Below, piece after piece: positions 1 through 9,560 of a stretch of DNA of 64,000 bases; within the stretch, counting starts at the first letter, position 1, and every line of letters begins with the position of its first letter. This stretch comes from Astrobacterium formosum (GTDB lineage: Bacteria; Pseudomonadota; Alphaproteobacteria; Rhizobiales; Xanthobacteraceae). The notes beneath the pieces are model-generated. The model worked only from the letters and a program-made list of their open reading frames with translations. It ran no database searches and was not told where the DNA came from. The stretch is from NCBI GenBank assembly GCA_030848545.1, contig JAVDCA010000019.1, positions 62,001 through 126,000 of the forward strand. The letters run 5' to 3'. The position numbers were made by a program, and so were the translations under genes.

Positions 1-1
1 T

Positions 2-283
2 ACGCCGACCGCCAAGGAACTCGGAATCGACTTCACCTGGGCGGCATGGAAAGGCATCGTGGCGCCCAAAGGCATGCCCGCCGAGGCCAAGGTCAAGCTC
101 GCCGGCGCCTTGCAGAAGGTTTTCGCCGACAAGGACTTCCTGAAGAAGATGGGTGACCTCGGCGAGTACGTCGAATACCTGCCGGCGGACAAGTTCCAGG
201 CTCTCGCCGTGCATGATGCGACGGCGGCCGAGAAAGTCATTCGCGACCTCGGCCTCTACGGCATGAACGTCAAGAAGAAGTGA
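2..283 (+). CDS. TTT transporter substrate-binding protein (TctC/Bug family), C-terminal part only
   Basis: This is the last ~93 codons of a periplasmic binding protein of the tripartite tricarboxylate transporter (Bug/TctC) family; the start lies before the window. The visible part reads ..PTAKELGIDFTWAAWKGIVAPKG.., then a helix-rich end. This matches the family's C-terminal lobe, where a conserved aromatic/WxG stretch precedes 'APKGMP', and it corresponds to the same part of the complete paralogue at 8319-9287. The family captures organic acids for a TctA/TctB permease. A TctA gene follows 99 bp downstream on the same strand, so the two are probably one transport unit. The substrate cannot be read from the sequence. 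Confidence 0.85.
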   Translation, partial: TPTAKELGIDFTWAAWKGIVAPKGMPAEAKVKLAGALQKVFADKDFLKKMGDLGEYVEYLPADKFQALAVHDATAAEKVIRDLGLYGMNVKKK

Positions 284-309
284 CGTATCCGACGTCCGCC
301 GTGCTGCTC

Positions 310-333
310 CCTCTCCCCGCCAATGGGGAGAGG
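310..333. repeat. Intergenic hairpin (CCTCTCCCC / GGGGAGAGG)
   Basis: A perfect 9-bp inverted repeat, arms 310-318 and 325-333 with a 6-nt loop, lies between the TctC and TctA genes. It resembles the CTCCCC..GGGGAG intergenic palindromes scattered through rhizobial genomes. It has no T-run, so it may attenuate or stabilise the transcript rather than terminate it. It also contains a spurious in-frame start for TctA at 323. Confidence 0.5.
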
Positions 334-382
334 TGATGCAGCGAGCCGGGCCACGGGGTGCGATCGTTCATTCGAGGGTATC

Positions 383-1861
383 ATGGGCAACCTGCAACAC
401 ATCCTCGCCGTGTTCCAGCCGTACACACTGTGGCTGATCGCGCTCGGTACGGCCGGCGGCATCGTCATCGGGGCACTGCCCGGCCTCACCGCTACCATGG
501 GCGTGGCGCTGCTTATTCCGCTCACTTTCGGCATGGACCCGGTCGCCGGTCTCAACATGCTGATCGGCATCTATGTGGGCGGCATCTATGGCGGATGCAT
601 CTCCTCGATCCTGGTCAAGACGCCTGGCACGCCGGCTTCCGCCGCGACCGTGCTCGACGGATATCCCATGACCCTGAGGGGCGAGGCCGGCAAGGCACTC
701 GGCATGGCGACCATCGCCTCCTTCGTCGGCGGCATATTCTCCTCGATCGTGCTGGCAACGGTCGCGCCCCAACTCGCCGAACTCGCCCTCGAGTTCGGCC
801 CGCCGCAATACTTCGCCCTCTCCGTCTTTGGCCTGACCATCATCGCCAGCCTGTCCCAGGACCTGCTCAAGGGCCTGATTGCCGGGCTGTTCGGTGTGCT
901 GATCTCCTGCGTCGGCGCCGACCCGATCAGCGGCGCTTTCCGTTACACCTTCGATTCCACCGGGTTCGCCGCCGGCTTCGCCTTTACGCCCGCCCTCATC
1001 GGCCTCTTCGCGGTGTCGGAGGCGCTCGTGCAAATCGAAAACATCCTCGAGGAGAAGATCAAGGAATTGAAGATCTCCGGCATCTGGCCGAGCCGCGAGG
1101 ACATGCGGGCCTCGGCCGGCACGCTCCTGCGCGGATCGATCATCGGAACCATCATCGGCATCATTCCCGGCACCGGTTCCGGCACCGCGTCGTGGATCAG
1201 CTACAACGAAGCCAAGCGTACCTCGAAGACGCCGGAGCGTTTCGGAACCGGCTACATCGTCGGAGTCGCGGCGACCGAGAGCGCCAACAACGCCGTGTGC
1301 GGCGGCGCCCTCGTGCCCATGTTGGCGCTCGGCATTCCCGGTGACGTGGTCACCGCCGTTCTCATGGGCGGGCTGATGATCCACGGCCTGGCGCCTGGGC
1401 CGATGCTGTTCCAGGAGCAGCCGCGCATCGTCGCCGGCATCTTCGTGGGCTCGTTCGTGGCCAACATCTTCATGCTCGTGTTCGGTATGGCGATCATCAA
1501 GTACTGCTCCAAGATCCTCTCTGTTCCCAAGCGCATCCTCACCGTCGCCATCGTGGTCTTCTGCTTCATCGGCTCGTATTCGATCAACATGAACGCCGTC
1601 GATCTCTACACCATGCTGGGTTTCGGCGTGCTCGGCTACCTGATGCAGAAGTTCGACTTTTCACAGGCGGCGCTGTGCATCGCGCTGATCCTGGGCCCGC
1701 TGGCGGAATCGAACCTTCGTCTCGGTATGATGAAGGTCGATAACGACATCATCGCCTTCGCGTCGAGCCCGATCACCATCACCTTCCTGGCGCTGACCGT
1801 GGTCTCACTCGCCTGGCCGATCTGGCAGCGGCACCAGGCGCGCCGTCGCGCTCCCGCCTGA
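383..1861 (+). CDS. TTT transporter large permease subunit (TctA family)
   Basis: A 492-residue polytopic inner-membrane protein, the usual size for TctA, the large permease subunit of tripartite tricarboxylate transporters. The two family signatures are visible: GALPGLTATMG at residues 30-40 and, in the second half, IIPGTGSGTASW near residues 258-268. These are the repeated glycine/proline-rich substrate and ion sites of the two inverted halves. The ATG at 383 is chosen because GAGGG sits just upstream. An upstream in-frame start at 323 would add 20 polar residues encoded by a hairpin. It follows a TctC gene, but no TctB lies between them. A DapA-family gene follows after 59 bp and may share the transcript. 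Confidence 0.93.
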   Translation: MGNLQHILAVFQPYTLWLIALGTAGGIVIGALPGLTATMGVALLIPLTFGMDPVAGLNMLIGIYVGGIYGGCISSILVKTPGTPASAATVLDGYPMTLRGEAGKALGMATIASFVGGIFSSIVLATVAPQLAELALEFGPPQYFALSVFGLTIIASLSQDLLKGLIAGLFGVLISCVGADPISGAFRYTFDSTGFAAGFAFTPALIGLFAVSEALVQIENILEEKIKELKISGIWPSREDMRASAGTLLRGSIIGTIIGIIPGTGSGTASWISYNEAKRTSKTPERFGTGYIVGVAATESANNAVCGGALVPMLALGIPGDVVTAVLMGGLMIHGLAPGPMLFQEQPRIVAGIFVGSFVANIFMLVFGMAIIKYCSKILSVPKRILTVAIVVFCFIGSYSINMNAVDLYTMLGFGVLGYLMQKFDFSQAALCIALILGPLAESNLRLGMMKVDNDIIAFASSPITITFLALTVVSLAWPIWQRHQARRRAPA

Positions 1862-1920
1862 ACTTCCCCGTATTCCGGCGCGGCAGAAGATCCGGCCGGC
1901 AGACTTGATGAGGTCACTCC

Positions 1921-2808
1921 ATGAACGAACGTCTTCCCTTCGTGGCGCTGGTCACCTGTTTCGACGGTGACGAGGCCATCGACTACACCGCCGTGCGCCG
2001 GCAGGTTCGCCGCCAGGTCGCCGCCGGCAACAATATCCTCGCCTGCGGCACCAATGGCGATTTCACCAGCCTGACATTCGACGAGAAGGTGCGACTGTGC
2101 TCGGAAATCGTTGAAGAGGCGGGCGGAAAGGTGAAGGTGTTCGCCAATATCGGCCTGCCCTCCACCTATGAGACCCTGCTGCTCGGCCGCGCGGTGGCGA
2201 AGACCGGTGTCGACGCCTTCGCGGTGATCACGCCCTATTTCATCGGCTGCACCCAGGATGGCCTGGTGACGCATTTCACGCGCATCGCCGATGCGCTGCC
2301 GCGACCGATCTACCTTTACGACATCCCGGCGCGCACCCAGAATCACATCGAGCCGGCGACCGCCGCCCGCCTCGCCGACCACAAGAACATCCACGGCATC
2401 AAGGATAGCGGCGGCGGCAAGGACAGCCTCGACGAATATCTGGCGATCGCCGCCGGCCGCAACGATTTCGCGGTCTTCTCGGGGCCGGATTCGCTCGTCT
2501 ATTACGCATTGTCGAAAGGCGCCAAAGGCTGCATTTCCGGTCTCGCCAATGTCATGCCGAAGGTCGCCAGCTCCATCTGCAGCAATTTCGCGTCCGGCGA
2601 CCTTGCCGCCGCGCAGGCCGCGCAAGATCGTTTTACGGCATTGCGCGTCGACCTCTACGCCCTCGGCTATGCGCCCGCCATGGTCAAGCGCGCCCTCTAC
2701 CTGATGGACGCGAGCGTCGGGGCGAGCCGTCAGCCGGCCTTGATCTCGACGCCCGAACTCGACGCCAAGATCCGCGCTATCCTCGCCAAGCACGAAATCG
2801 CGGGATGA
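1921..2808 (+). CDS. Dihydrodipicolinate synthase (DapA) family aldolase/lyase
   Basis: A 295-residue class I TIM-barrel aldolase of the DapA/N-acetylneuraminate lyase superfamily. The Schiff-base lysine is K161 (HGIKDSGG) and the catalytic tyrosine is Y133 (YLYDIP), the same positions as in E. coli DapA. The GTTGES loop of true DapA reads GTNGDF here (residues 43-48), so the second threonine and the following Glu-Ser are replaced. This argues against lysine biosynthesis and for a catabolic lyase acting on a 2-keto acid. Its place directly behind a TctC-TctA transporter supports degradation of the imported acid, but that is inference. GAGG lies about 9 bp before the ATG. Confidence 0.85.
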   Translation: MNERLPFVALVTCFDGDEAIDYTAVRRQVRRQVAAGNNILACGTNGDFTSLTFDEKVRLCSEIVEEAGGKVKVFANIGLPSTYETLLLGRAVAKTGVDAFAVITPYFIGCTQDGLVTHFTRIADALPRPIYLYDIPARTQNHIEPATAARLADHKNIHGIKDSGGGKDSLDEYLAIAAGRNDFAVFSGPDSLVYYALSKGAKGCISGLANVMPKVASSICSNFASGDLAAAQAAQDRFTALRVDLYALGYAPAMVKRALYLMDASVGASRQPALISTPELDAKIRAILAKHEIAG

Positions 2809-3494
2809 CCCCGCCACCAGGCATTCGGTGGCACATGCGATGATCAGCCGCCGCGGAACCGGGCATCCGCGGACTGAGTTATCTCCATGCGGGCTGTGCT
2901 GGTGGGCTGGAGGGCGAGAAGTGCCCGACCGGCCGCGCCAGCCCCGCCCCTGCCCTCAGGCCCGGACGGATCGTAAAAAGGTATGGTCGGCCGTGCGCCC
3001 CGTCCGACGGCGATGATTGCGTTCCTCCGCAATCGCCATTCGGTCGGCCGACGATCCATTCGATCCAGGTGGCATCTTCGCATCCGAGGCAAAAGCCCGG
3101 CTCTGTCCGTGCCCGCCATGCGCCAGGTTGGGTTCGATGCCGGAGCGGTTTAATGATACCCTTTTGCGGCACGAAATTGGCCGTTGATCCCAGAACTCCA
3201 GCTTTCCGGCTTCTGCGGCGTCACCCTGATTACCCATGAGACGCCGCGCCCCATGTTCCGAATCGACGGGATCATGGAAACTTGGAACCGAGGGCGCGGC
3301 GACTGCGTCATCTCGGTAAGAACCGGTTCTGTCTCCCGACCCGCAGCTTCGTCCTGGAGTCGATCGACATACGAATGGGCCACCGACTAAAAATGCTGTG
3401 CACGGGGGCTACTTTGTTGGCGTTATTTGATCCAGATTGATGCGTGGGCCGGCGAACGCGGTTAGTCCGTTTGAACGAGCCCTGGAGGATTTCG
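2809..3494. other. Intergenic region without a convincing gene
   Basis: This 686-bp gap separates the DapA-family gene from glgC. Only short overlapping reading frames occur, with no ribosome-binding site or recognisable motif. It holds a perfect hairpin (GATTGCG 3015-3021 / CGCAATC 3028-3034) and a perfect 10-bp palindrome, GTCGGCCGAC, at 3043-3052. The last ~100 bp (3390-3494) are more AT-rich and probably carry the glgC promoter, but I cannot assign -35/-10 boxes with confidence. Confidence 0.5.
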
Positions 3495-4757
3495 ATGGGC
3501 GTCACCGGAAGCGAGCCATTGGCCCGTTCCAGTTTGGCTTTCGTGTTGGCCGGCGGCCGCGGCAGCCGGCTGATGGAGTTGACCGATCCGCGTGCCAAGC
3601 CGGCGGTCTACTTCGGTGGCAAGTCGCGCATTATCGACTTCGTCCTTTCCAACGCGGTGAACTCGGGCATCCGTCGGATCGCGGTCGCGACCCAATACAA
3701 GGCCCACAGCCTGATCCGCCATTTGCAGATGGGTTGGAACTTCTTCCGGCCGGAACGCAACGAAAGCTTCGACATCCTGCCCGCCAGCCAGCGCGTCTCC
3801 GAGGATAAATGGTACCTCGGGACGGCGGACGCGGTGTACCAGAACATCGAAATCGTCGAGAGCCACGCCTGCAAATACATCATCGTGCTGGCCGGCGATC
3901 ACATCTACAAGATGGACTACGAGTTCATGCTGGCGCAGCACGTCGCCCAGAAGGCCGACGTCACCATCGGCTGCCTGGAAGTGCCGCGCATGGACGCCAC
4001 CGCATTCGGCGTCATGCATGTGGACGAGAACAACGTCGTCAAGTCGTTCCTGGAAAAGCCGGCCGATCCGCCCAGCATGCCCGGCAAGCCCGACGTGGCG
4101 CTCGCCAGCATGGGCATCTACGTTTTCAGCGCCCAGTTCCTGTTCGACCAGTTGCGCCGCGACGCCGCCGATCCCTATTCGGCACACGATTTCGGCAAGG
4201 ACATCATCCCCTATATCGTCAAGCACGGCCGCGCCATCGCGCACCATTTCAGTCAGTCCTGCGTGCGCTCCAACGGCGAGAGCGCCTACTGGCGCGACGT
4301 CGGCACCATCGACGCCTACTGGGCCGCCAATATCGACTTGACCGACGTCGTACCCGATCTCAATCTTTACGACCGTTCGTGGCCGATCTGGACCTATTCG
4401 GAGATCACGCCGCCGGCCAAGTTCATCCACGACGACGAAGGCCGGCGCGGCGAAGCGGTGATTTCGCTCGTGTCCGGCGGCTGCATCATTTCAGGCGCCA
4501 ATCTGCGCCGCTCGCTCCTGTTCACCGGTGTGCATGTGCACTCCTATGCGAGCATCGAGAACGCGGTTATCCTGCCATATGTGGATATCGGCCGCGGAAC
4601 GAGGCTGAAGAACGTGGTCATCGATCGCGGCGTGCACATCCCTGAAGGGCTGGTGGTCGGTGAAGATCCGGAACTGGACGGCGCCCGCTTTCGCCGTTCC
4701 GAGGCGGGCATATGCCTGATCACCCAGAAGATGATCGACAGGTTGCTCAATCGCTAG
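3495..4757 (+). CDS. glgC: Glucose-1-phosphate adenylyltransferase
   Basis: GlgC makes ADP-glucose from glucose-1-phosphate and ATP, the committed step of bacterial glycogen synthesis, in the cytoplasm. The 420-residue protein is of normal length. It shows the nucleotidyltransferase signature AGGRGSRL at residues 19-26, the following [17 protein letters not shown] activator/substrate region, [11 protein letters not shown] in the catalytic core, and a C-terminal left-handed beta-helix. The ATG at 3495 is preferred, with GGAGGA about 6 bp upstream. An upstream GTG at 3444 would add 17 residues that the family lacks. glgA follows 29 bp downstream, so the two form an operon. Confidence 0.96.
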   Translation: MGVTGSEPLARSSLAFVLAGGRGSRLMELTDPRAKPAVYFGGKSRIIDFVLSNAVNSGIRRIAVATQYKAHSLIRHLQMGWNFFRPERNESFDILPASQRVSEDKWYLGTADAVYQNIEIVESHACKYIIVLAGDHIYKMDYEFMLAQHVAQKADVTIGCLEVPRMDATAFGVMHVDENNVVKSFLEKPADPPSMPGKPDVALASMGIYVFSAQFLFDQLRRDAADPYSAHDFGKDIIPYIVKHGRAIAHHFSQSCVRSNGESAYWRDVGTIDAYWAANIDLTDVVPDLNLYDRSWPIWTYSEITPPAKFIHDDEGRRGEAVISLVSGGCIISGANLRRSLLFTGVHVHSYASIENAVILPYVDIGRGTRLKNVVIDRGVHIPEGLVVGEDPELDGARFRRSEAGICLITQKMIDRLLNR

Positions 4758-4786
4758 ATGCGACAGAGATCGGATCGGGTCGAACG

Positions 4787-6241
4787 ATGCAGCACATTCG
4801 GGTCCTGGCGGTCGCTTCAGAGGTCTACCCGCTGGTCAAGACGGGAGGGCTCGCCGACGTCATCGGGGCTCTGCCCGGCGCTCTCGAGCAGCAGGATATC
4901 GAGATCCGCACCATCGTGCCCGGCTATCCGGCGGTGCTCGCCGCCCTGACGGCTGCCGAAGAAGTGCGGCTTTGGGACCGTTTTTATGGCGGACGGGCGC
5001 GCATCCTCGCCGCCACGGTCGCCGGCCTGGACCTGTTCGTCCTCGACGCGCCGCATCTGTTCGATCGGCCGGGCAACCCTTACGTGGGGCCCAACGGCCG
5101 CGACTGGCCCGACAACGGCATTCGCTTCGCCGCCCTCGCCCGCGCCGCCGCCGATATCGGCCGGGGCGACGTGGCCGCCTTCGTGCCGCATGTGGTCCAC
5201 GCCCACGACTGGCAGGCGGGGCTGACCCACGCGTTCCTCCAGCACGGCGGCTGCCCGCGGCCCGGCACCGTCACCACGATCCACAACATCGCCTTCCAGG
5301 GCCGATTTCCCCGCGCGATGTTGTCCGAGATCGGACTGCCGCCGGAATCGTTCCGCGTCGACGGCGTCGAGTACTACGGTGACATCGGTTATCTCAAGGC
5401 GGCGCTGCAATTCGCCGACCGCATCACCACCGTGTCACCCACCTATGCGCTGGAGATCCAATCGGCCGAGGCCGGCATGGGCCTCGAAGGTCTTTTACGC
5501 GCGCGCGCGGACGTCCTCAGCGGCATCATCAATGGCATCGACACGGCGGTGTGGAATCCCGCCGACGATCCCCGCATCGCCGCCAACTACACGGCCGACA
5601 AGCTCGCCGCCCGTGCCGCCAACAAGCGCGCCTTGCAGACCCGTTTCGATCTCAGCGTGACCCCGAAGGCCTTCCTGATGGGCGTCGTCAGCCGACTCGC
5701 CTGGCAGAAGGGTCTCGACCTCGTCCTCGACAATGTGCCGATGATCGCCCGTGACAACATGCAACTGGTGCTGCTGGGCAGCGGCGAGCAGGACCTGCAG
5801 GAACGCTTCGTCGCGGCCTCGCTCGCCGATCCCGACCGCATCGGAACGGCGATCGGATACGACGAGGATCTTGCCCACCTGATCCAGGCCGGCGCCGATG
5901 CGCTCCTGGTGCCGTCGCGCTTCGAGCCGTGCGGGCTCACTCAGCTGTGTGCGCTACGCTACGGCGCCGTGCCCATCGTTTCGCGGGTCGGCGGCCTCGC
6001 CGACACCCTGGTCGACGCCAACGAGATGGCGGTCGCCACCGGCGTCGCGACCGGATTCCAGTTCGCACCGGTCACGAGCGACGCCCTTGCCCGCTCTATC
6101 CTGCGCGCCCGTGCCCTCTTCCAGGATACCCCGGCCTGGCAGAAGATGCAGACCAACGGCATGGCGACCGACGTCTCCTGGCGCCTTCCGGCCGCCCGCT
6201 ATGCGGCGCTCTATCGCGAGGTGGCGGATATCAGGCGGTGA
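4787..6241 (+). CDS. glgA: Glycogen synthase (ADP-glucose dependent, GT5)
   Basis: GlgA elongates alpha-1,4-glucan from ADP-glucose. The 484-residue protein has the GT5 hallmark KTGGLADV at residues 18-25, which binds the ADP-glucose phosphate. It also has the C-terminal GT-B retaining signature around [11 protein letters not shown], with its acidic residue and Cys-Gly-Leu. The ATG at 4787 matches the family N-terminus; reading back to 4712 would overlap glgC. It lies 29 bp after glgC and is presumably co-transcribed. The branching enzyme, phosphorylase and debranching enzyme that often accompany these genes in rhizobia are not here. Its 3' end overlaps the convergent LysR gene by 11 bp. Confidence 0.96.
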   Translation: MQHIRVLAVASEVYPLVKTGGLADVIGALPGALEQQDIEIRTIVPGYPAVLAALTAAEEVRLWDRFYGGRARILAATVAGLDLFVLDAPHLFDRPGNPYVGPNGRDWPDNGIRFAALARAAADIGRGDVAAFVPHVVHAHDWQAGLTHAFLQHGGCPRPGTVTTIHNIAFQGRFPRAMLSEIGLPPESFRVDGVEYYGDIGYLKAALQFADRITTVSPTYALEIQSAEAGMGLEGLLRARADVLSGIINGIDTAVWNPADDPRIAANYTADKLAARAANKRALQTRFDLSVTPKAFLMGVVSRLAWQKGLDLVLDNVPMIARDNMQLVLLGSGEQDLQERFVAASLADPDRIGTAIGYDEDLAHLIQAGADALLVPSRFEPCGLTQLCALRYGAVPIVSRVGGLADTLVDANEMAVATGVATGFQFAPVTSDALARSILRARALFQDTPAWQKMQTNGMATDVSWRLPAARYAALYREVADIRR

Positions 6242-7139
6242 GTCTCGGCCCGATCGGGCCGAGCTCGCGGGCGATAAGGTTGTAGAGAGCTTGCGCGGCC
6301 GGCGTTAGCGTCTCTCCTCGCCGCCGAATGACCGAAACGGGGCGATCGACCACCGGATCGACCAGCGGAATCTGCGCAAGATCGGGGCGCAGGTTTTCAA
6401 CGATGGAGGCGACCAGAATCGCCACCCCCAATCCCTCGGATGCAAGTCCGATCGCACTCGAAAAATACTCGACCACGAACTTGGTCCGGACGTCGATACC
6501 CGCACGTGCGAGCTGAACCTCAATCAATAGCCGGTTGCTGCCGCTGCCGCCGATCGTGATCAGATCGAAGCCGGCGAGTTCCGCCCAGGCGATCGAGCTC
6601 CGCCCCGCCAGCGGATGGTCGCTGCGGCAATAGGCGACGAAGGGGTCTCGAACCAGAACTTCGTTGTACAGGTCGGGCTGATTTGTCGATTGCACATGCA
6701 GGCCGAATGCCGCGTTGCGCCGACGCACCGCATCGATGACGAGGGTGCTGGTGCGGTCGAGGATTTCGACGCGATTGTGGGGATGCCGTGCCGCATAGGT
6801 CTTCAGGATGAGCGGCAGGCGCCCGTACATCAGCGACGGCACCGAGGCGATCGCGATGTCGCCGGTCGAGAACCGCGAGATTGTCTTCAGCCGGTCGAAC
6901 GAGCGGTCGACATCGTCGACGATGCGTTTGGCCTCCGGCAGAAATTCCCTGCCGATGCCCGTCAGCGCGACGGTTCGCGTCGTTCGGTCCAGCAGCTTGA
7001 GGCCCACGTGGCTTTCAAGCCGCTGAATGCGGCGCGTCAACCCGGTTTGCGTCACATGCAATTTCTCCGCGGCTTTGTTGAAACTGCCGAGCTCGGCGAT
7101 CTGGATGAACGCCTCGAGGCCGTCGATCGGGTGTTTCAT
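6231..7139 (-). CDS. LysR-type transcriptional regulator
   Basis: A 302-residue LysR-type regulator. The N-terminal winged helix-turn-helix is clear ([20 protein letters not shown], then [15 protein letters not shown]), followed by a periplasmic-binding-protein-like effector domain. It is divergent from the operon at 7268-12314 (dehydrogenase, TTT transporter, RraA-like), across 128 bp. By the usual LysR arrangement it likely controls that operon in response to the transported acid or a metabolite of it. Its stop codon region overlaps the end of glgA by 11 bp, tail to tail, so antisense effects between the two transcripts are possible. The effector is unknown. Confidence 0.92.
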   Translation of the reverse strand: MKHPIDGLEAFIQIAELGSFNKAAEKLHVTQTGLTRRIQRLESHVGLKLLDRTTRTVALTGIGREFLPEAKRIVDDVDRSFDRLKTISRFSTGDIAIASVPSLMYGRLPLILKTYAARHPHNRVEILDRTSTLVIDAVRRRNAAFGLHVQSTNQPDLYNEVLVRDPFVAYCRSDHPLAGRSSIAWAELAGFDLITIGGSGSNRLLIEVQLARAGIDVRTKFVVEYFSSAIGLASEGLGVAILVASIVENLRPDLAQIPLVDPVVDRPVSVIRRRGETLTPAAQALYNLIARELGPIGPRLTA

Positions 7140-7157
7140 GACAAAAGCGCATCGATA

Positions 7158-7177
7158 TATGTCATTATTTCAGCATA
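7158..7177. promoter_or_regulatory. Possible LysR operator, TATG-N12-CATA
   Basis: In the 128-bp divergent region a 20-bp interrupted palindrome with TATG and CATA arms lies 19 bp upstream of the LysR start codon, in an AT-rich patch. Its size and position suit a LysR recognition site controlling both directions. The arms are only 4 bp, so chance occurrence is possible. Confidence 0.3.
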
Positions 7178-7267
7178 CAAGGGAACTCGCCTCGGTCAAT
7201 AGTACGCGCAAGGCGACGAACGTAGCCTTCCCCGGGGACCGTCAAACGCCATTAGGAATGTGCATCG

Positions 7268-8272
7268 ATGGTCGATTCCCCTTTCGCCACGCGCGGCAGG
7301 CGCGTGCTCGTCACCCATGAGCGGCTGGCCGAAAGCGCCATTCATCTGCTCAACGCCCATGACGTCGACGTCTTCTTTTCGCCGCCCTACACCGCCTCCG
7401 ATCTGGTGGCGCAGCGTGCCGCCGAACTGAAGATCGACGCGCTGATCGTCCGGCAGGGCCAGGTGAACGAAGCGGTCATCGCCGCTTCACCCAAACTCAA
7501 GGTGATCGCCAAGCACGGGGTCGGGGTCGACAATATCGACCTGCACGCCGCGGAAAAGCGCCGCATTCCCGTTCTCCGCGCAATGGGTTCGAACGCGCGC
7601 GCCGTCGCCGAGCACACGATCGCGCTATCGCTCACGCTGCTCAAGGAGATCCCGGGCCTGGATTCCGCCGTGAAGGGCGGTGCGTGGCCCAAGCCCACAT
7701 TCATCGGGCGCGACATCGTCGGCACCGTGATGGGGATCGTCGGATTCGGTGCGATCGGGCAACATGTCGCCCGACTCGCCAAGTCGATCGGCATGGCGGT
7801 GATCATGTACGATCCCTATGCGGAACGTGAAATCTCGCAATTCGACCGAGATGGAAACCGTGAACTCGATGTCCTTCTCGCCGAATCCGACATCGTCAGC
7901 CTGCATTGCCCGCTGACCAATGCGACCCGCAACCTCCTCGACACCCAACGATTCGACCTGATGAAACCGACGTCGTTCGTGGTCAACACGGCGCGGGGCG
8001 GTTTGATCAGCGAGCCGGCGCTGTGCGAGGCCCTGCGGGGCGGCCGGATCGCGGGTGCCGGTCTCGACAGTTTTGCGATCGAGCCGCCGGCCAAGGACAA
8101 CCCGCTCTGGGGTATGCCCAACGTGATCGTGACCCCGCATATCGGCGGGGTGACCCACGGCTCGGCCACCGCCATGGCAGAAATCGCCGCTCAGCACGTC
8201 ATCTCGGTGCTGGATGGTCACGCCCCGGATTCCAGGAGCTTGGCGCGGCCGATGGAGCTCGCTGCGCAATGA
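7268..8272 (+). CDS. D-isomer-specific 2-hydroxyacid dehydrogenase
   Basis: A 334-residue NAD-dependent dehydrogenase of the D-2-hydroxyacid family (relatives include phosphoglycerate and glyoxylate/hydroxypyruvate reductases). The Rossmann motif GFGAIG lies near residues 159-164. The catalytic triad is visible as R243 (NTARGG), E272 (AIEPPAKDNPLW) and H291 (PHIGGVTHGS). It is the first gene of an operon with a complete TTT transporter and an RraA-like protein, divergent from a LysR gene. The likely role is oxidation or reduction of a 2-hydroxy/2-oxo acid imported by the transporter. The exact substrate is not evident. The ATG at 7268 follows a weak AGGAATG-type site. Confidence 0.9.
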   Translation: MVDSPFATRGRRVLVTHERLAESAIHLLNAHDVDVFFSPPYTASDLVAQRAAELKIDALIVRQGQVNEAVIAASPKLKVIAKHGVGVDNIDLHAAEKRRIPVLRAMGSNARAVAEHTIALSLTLLKEIPGLDSAVKGGAWPKPTFIGRDIVGTVMGIVGFGAIGQHVARLAKSIGMAVIMYDPYAEREISQFDRDGNRELDVLLAESDIVSLHCPLTNATRNLLDTQRFDLMKPTSFVVNTARGGLISEPALCEALRGGRIAGAGLDSFAIEPPAKDNPLWGMPNVIVTPHIGGVTHGSATAMAEIAAQHVISVLDGHAPDSRSLARPMELAAQ

Positions 8273-8318
8273 ACCGCCGTGCGACGGCACAATCATTAAC
8301 AACCGAAGGAACGCAATT

Positions 8319-9287
8319 ATGAGGATTGCTTCACGAATTCTCGCAGGGTTGGCGGTTTCGGTGCTCGCATCGGTCGCGCAAGCGCAGCAGTATCCGGAAA
8401 AGGCGATCCGGATGATCGTGCCGTTTCCCCCGGGCGGCGGAACGGATGTGGTCTCGCGCATCGTCGCGGCCAAGCTCGGCGAACTCACCGGCTGGACGGT
8501 GGTGGCGGAGAATAAGCCCGGCAGCGGCGGCAGTGTCGGACTGGGGCTGGCTGCCAAGGCCAAGGCCGACGGCTACACGATCGTGATGGCGCAGAACGCC
8601 AATTTGGTGATCAACCCGATTCTCGGAAAGGCGAACTATGATCCGATCGCGGATTTTCAGCCGATCGTGCTGACCGCCTCGGCGCCGCAAGTGCTGGTCG
8701 TTTCCAAGACGTCGCCGATCAAGTCGATCAAGGATCTTCTGACCGCCGCCAAGGCGAAGCCCAATGCCATCAAGTTCGCGACGCCGGGCGTCGGCACCAG
8801 CTCGCATCTGGCGGGCGAACTTCTGCAGCAGCGCGCAGAGGTGAAGTTCATGCATGTGCCCTACAAGGGGACGAGCCAGGCGATACCCGATCTTATGGGG
8901 GGACGCGTCGACGTCTATGTCGCGTCCGTGCCGTCGGCCATGGCGCATATCCAGGAAGGCACGATGCGCCCGCTCGCCGTCTTCGCGGATCGCCGTAGCT
9001 CCGATCTGCCGGACGTTCCGACCTTGGAGGAACTCGGCATCAAGGATTCCGCAGCCGTGACGTGGTGGGGCATGGCGGCGCCGGCCGGTACGCCGGATGC
9101 GATCGTCAAGCGCCTGAGCACAGAGATCAACCGCGTCCTGCAGCTGCCTGACACCAAGGAAAAGCTGAAGATGGCCGGCGCCGAAGCGATCGGCGGCACC
9201 GTGCAGGAATTCTCCGCCCTGATCAAATCGGACGTGCCGAAATGGACCGCCGTCATCAAGGGGGCCAACGTCAAGTCCGACGATTGA
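8319..9287 (+). CDS. TTT transporter substrate-binding protein (TctC/Bug family)
   Basis: A 322-residue periplasmic binding protein of the Bug/TctC family, full length. A signal peptide of about 23 residues ends ..AQA before QQYPEKAIR. The mature N-terminus then shows the family hallmark IRMIVPFPPGGGTD, whose PGGGTD loop contacts the ligand carboxylate. The ATG at 8319 is chosen because GAAGGA lies ~8 bp upstream and a signal peptide follows directly. It lies 46 bp behind the dehydrogenase gene and ahead of tctB and tctA, forming a complete transporter operon. Family members bind citrate, aromatic or hydroxy acids; the ligand here cannot be told. Confidence 0.94.
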   Translation: MRIASRILAGLAVSVLASVAQAQQYPEKAIRMIVPFPPGGGTDVVSRIVAAKLGELTGWTVVAENKPGSGGSVGLGLAAKAKADGYTIVMAQNANLVINPILGKANYDPIADFQPIVLTASAPQVLVVSKTSPIKSIKDLLTAAKAKPNAIKFATPGVGTSSHLAGELLQQRAEVKFMHVPYKGTSQAIPDLMGGRVDVYVASVPSAMAHIQEGTMRPLAVFADRRSSDLPDVPTLEELGIKDSAAVTWWGMAAPAGTPDAIVKRLSTEINRVLQLPDTKEKLKMAGAEAIGGTVQEFSALIKSDVPKWTAVIKGANVKSDD

Positions 9288-9560
9288 ACACGCGCATGGC
9301 CGCCCGCGTCGACAGCCCGGCAAGCCGAGGCTGTCGACGTCGCCGAGGATCTCGGTCGGCGGTCGTGATCCGGCGCTCCTTCGCCATCCGCCGCCTTTCA
9401 GTTGCGCAAGCGCGTCTTATGGTCGGAAGCACAGAGCTCGACGGAAAGAGGCCCCGAGCCGGCGGCGCGCGATGGGGGCGCCGACGCACAGGCGGTCGCA
9501 CGATCTAATCAAGCATTGCGCCGCTTTTCTCCTGATCCGCGGCGGAGGAGCAAGATCAGC

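Noticed and set aside
323-382. Earlier start of the TctA gene
   Set aside because: The 20 extra residues are encoded by a hairpin and lack hydrophobic character. The ATG at 383 has a ribosome-binding site.
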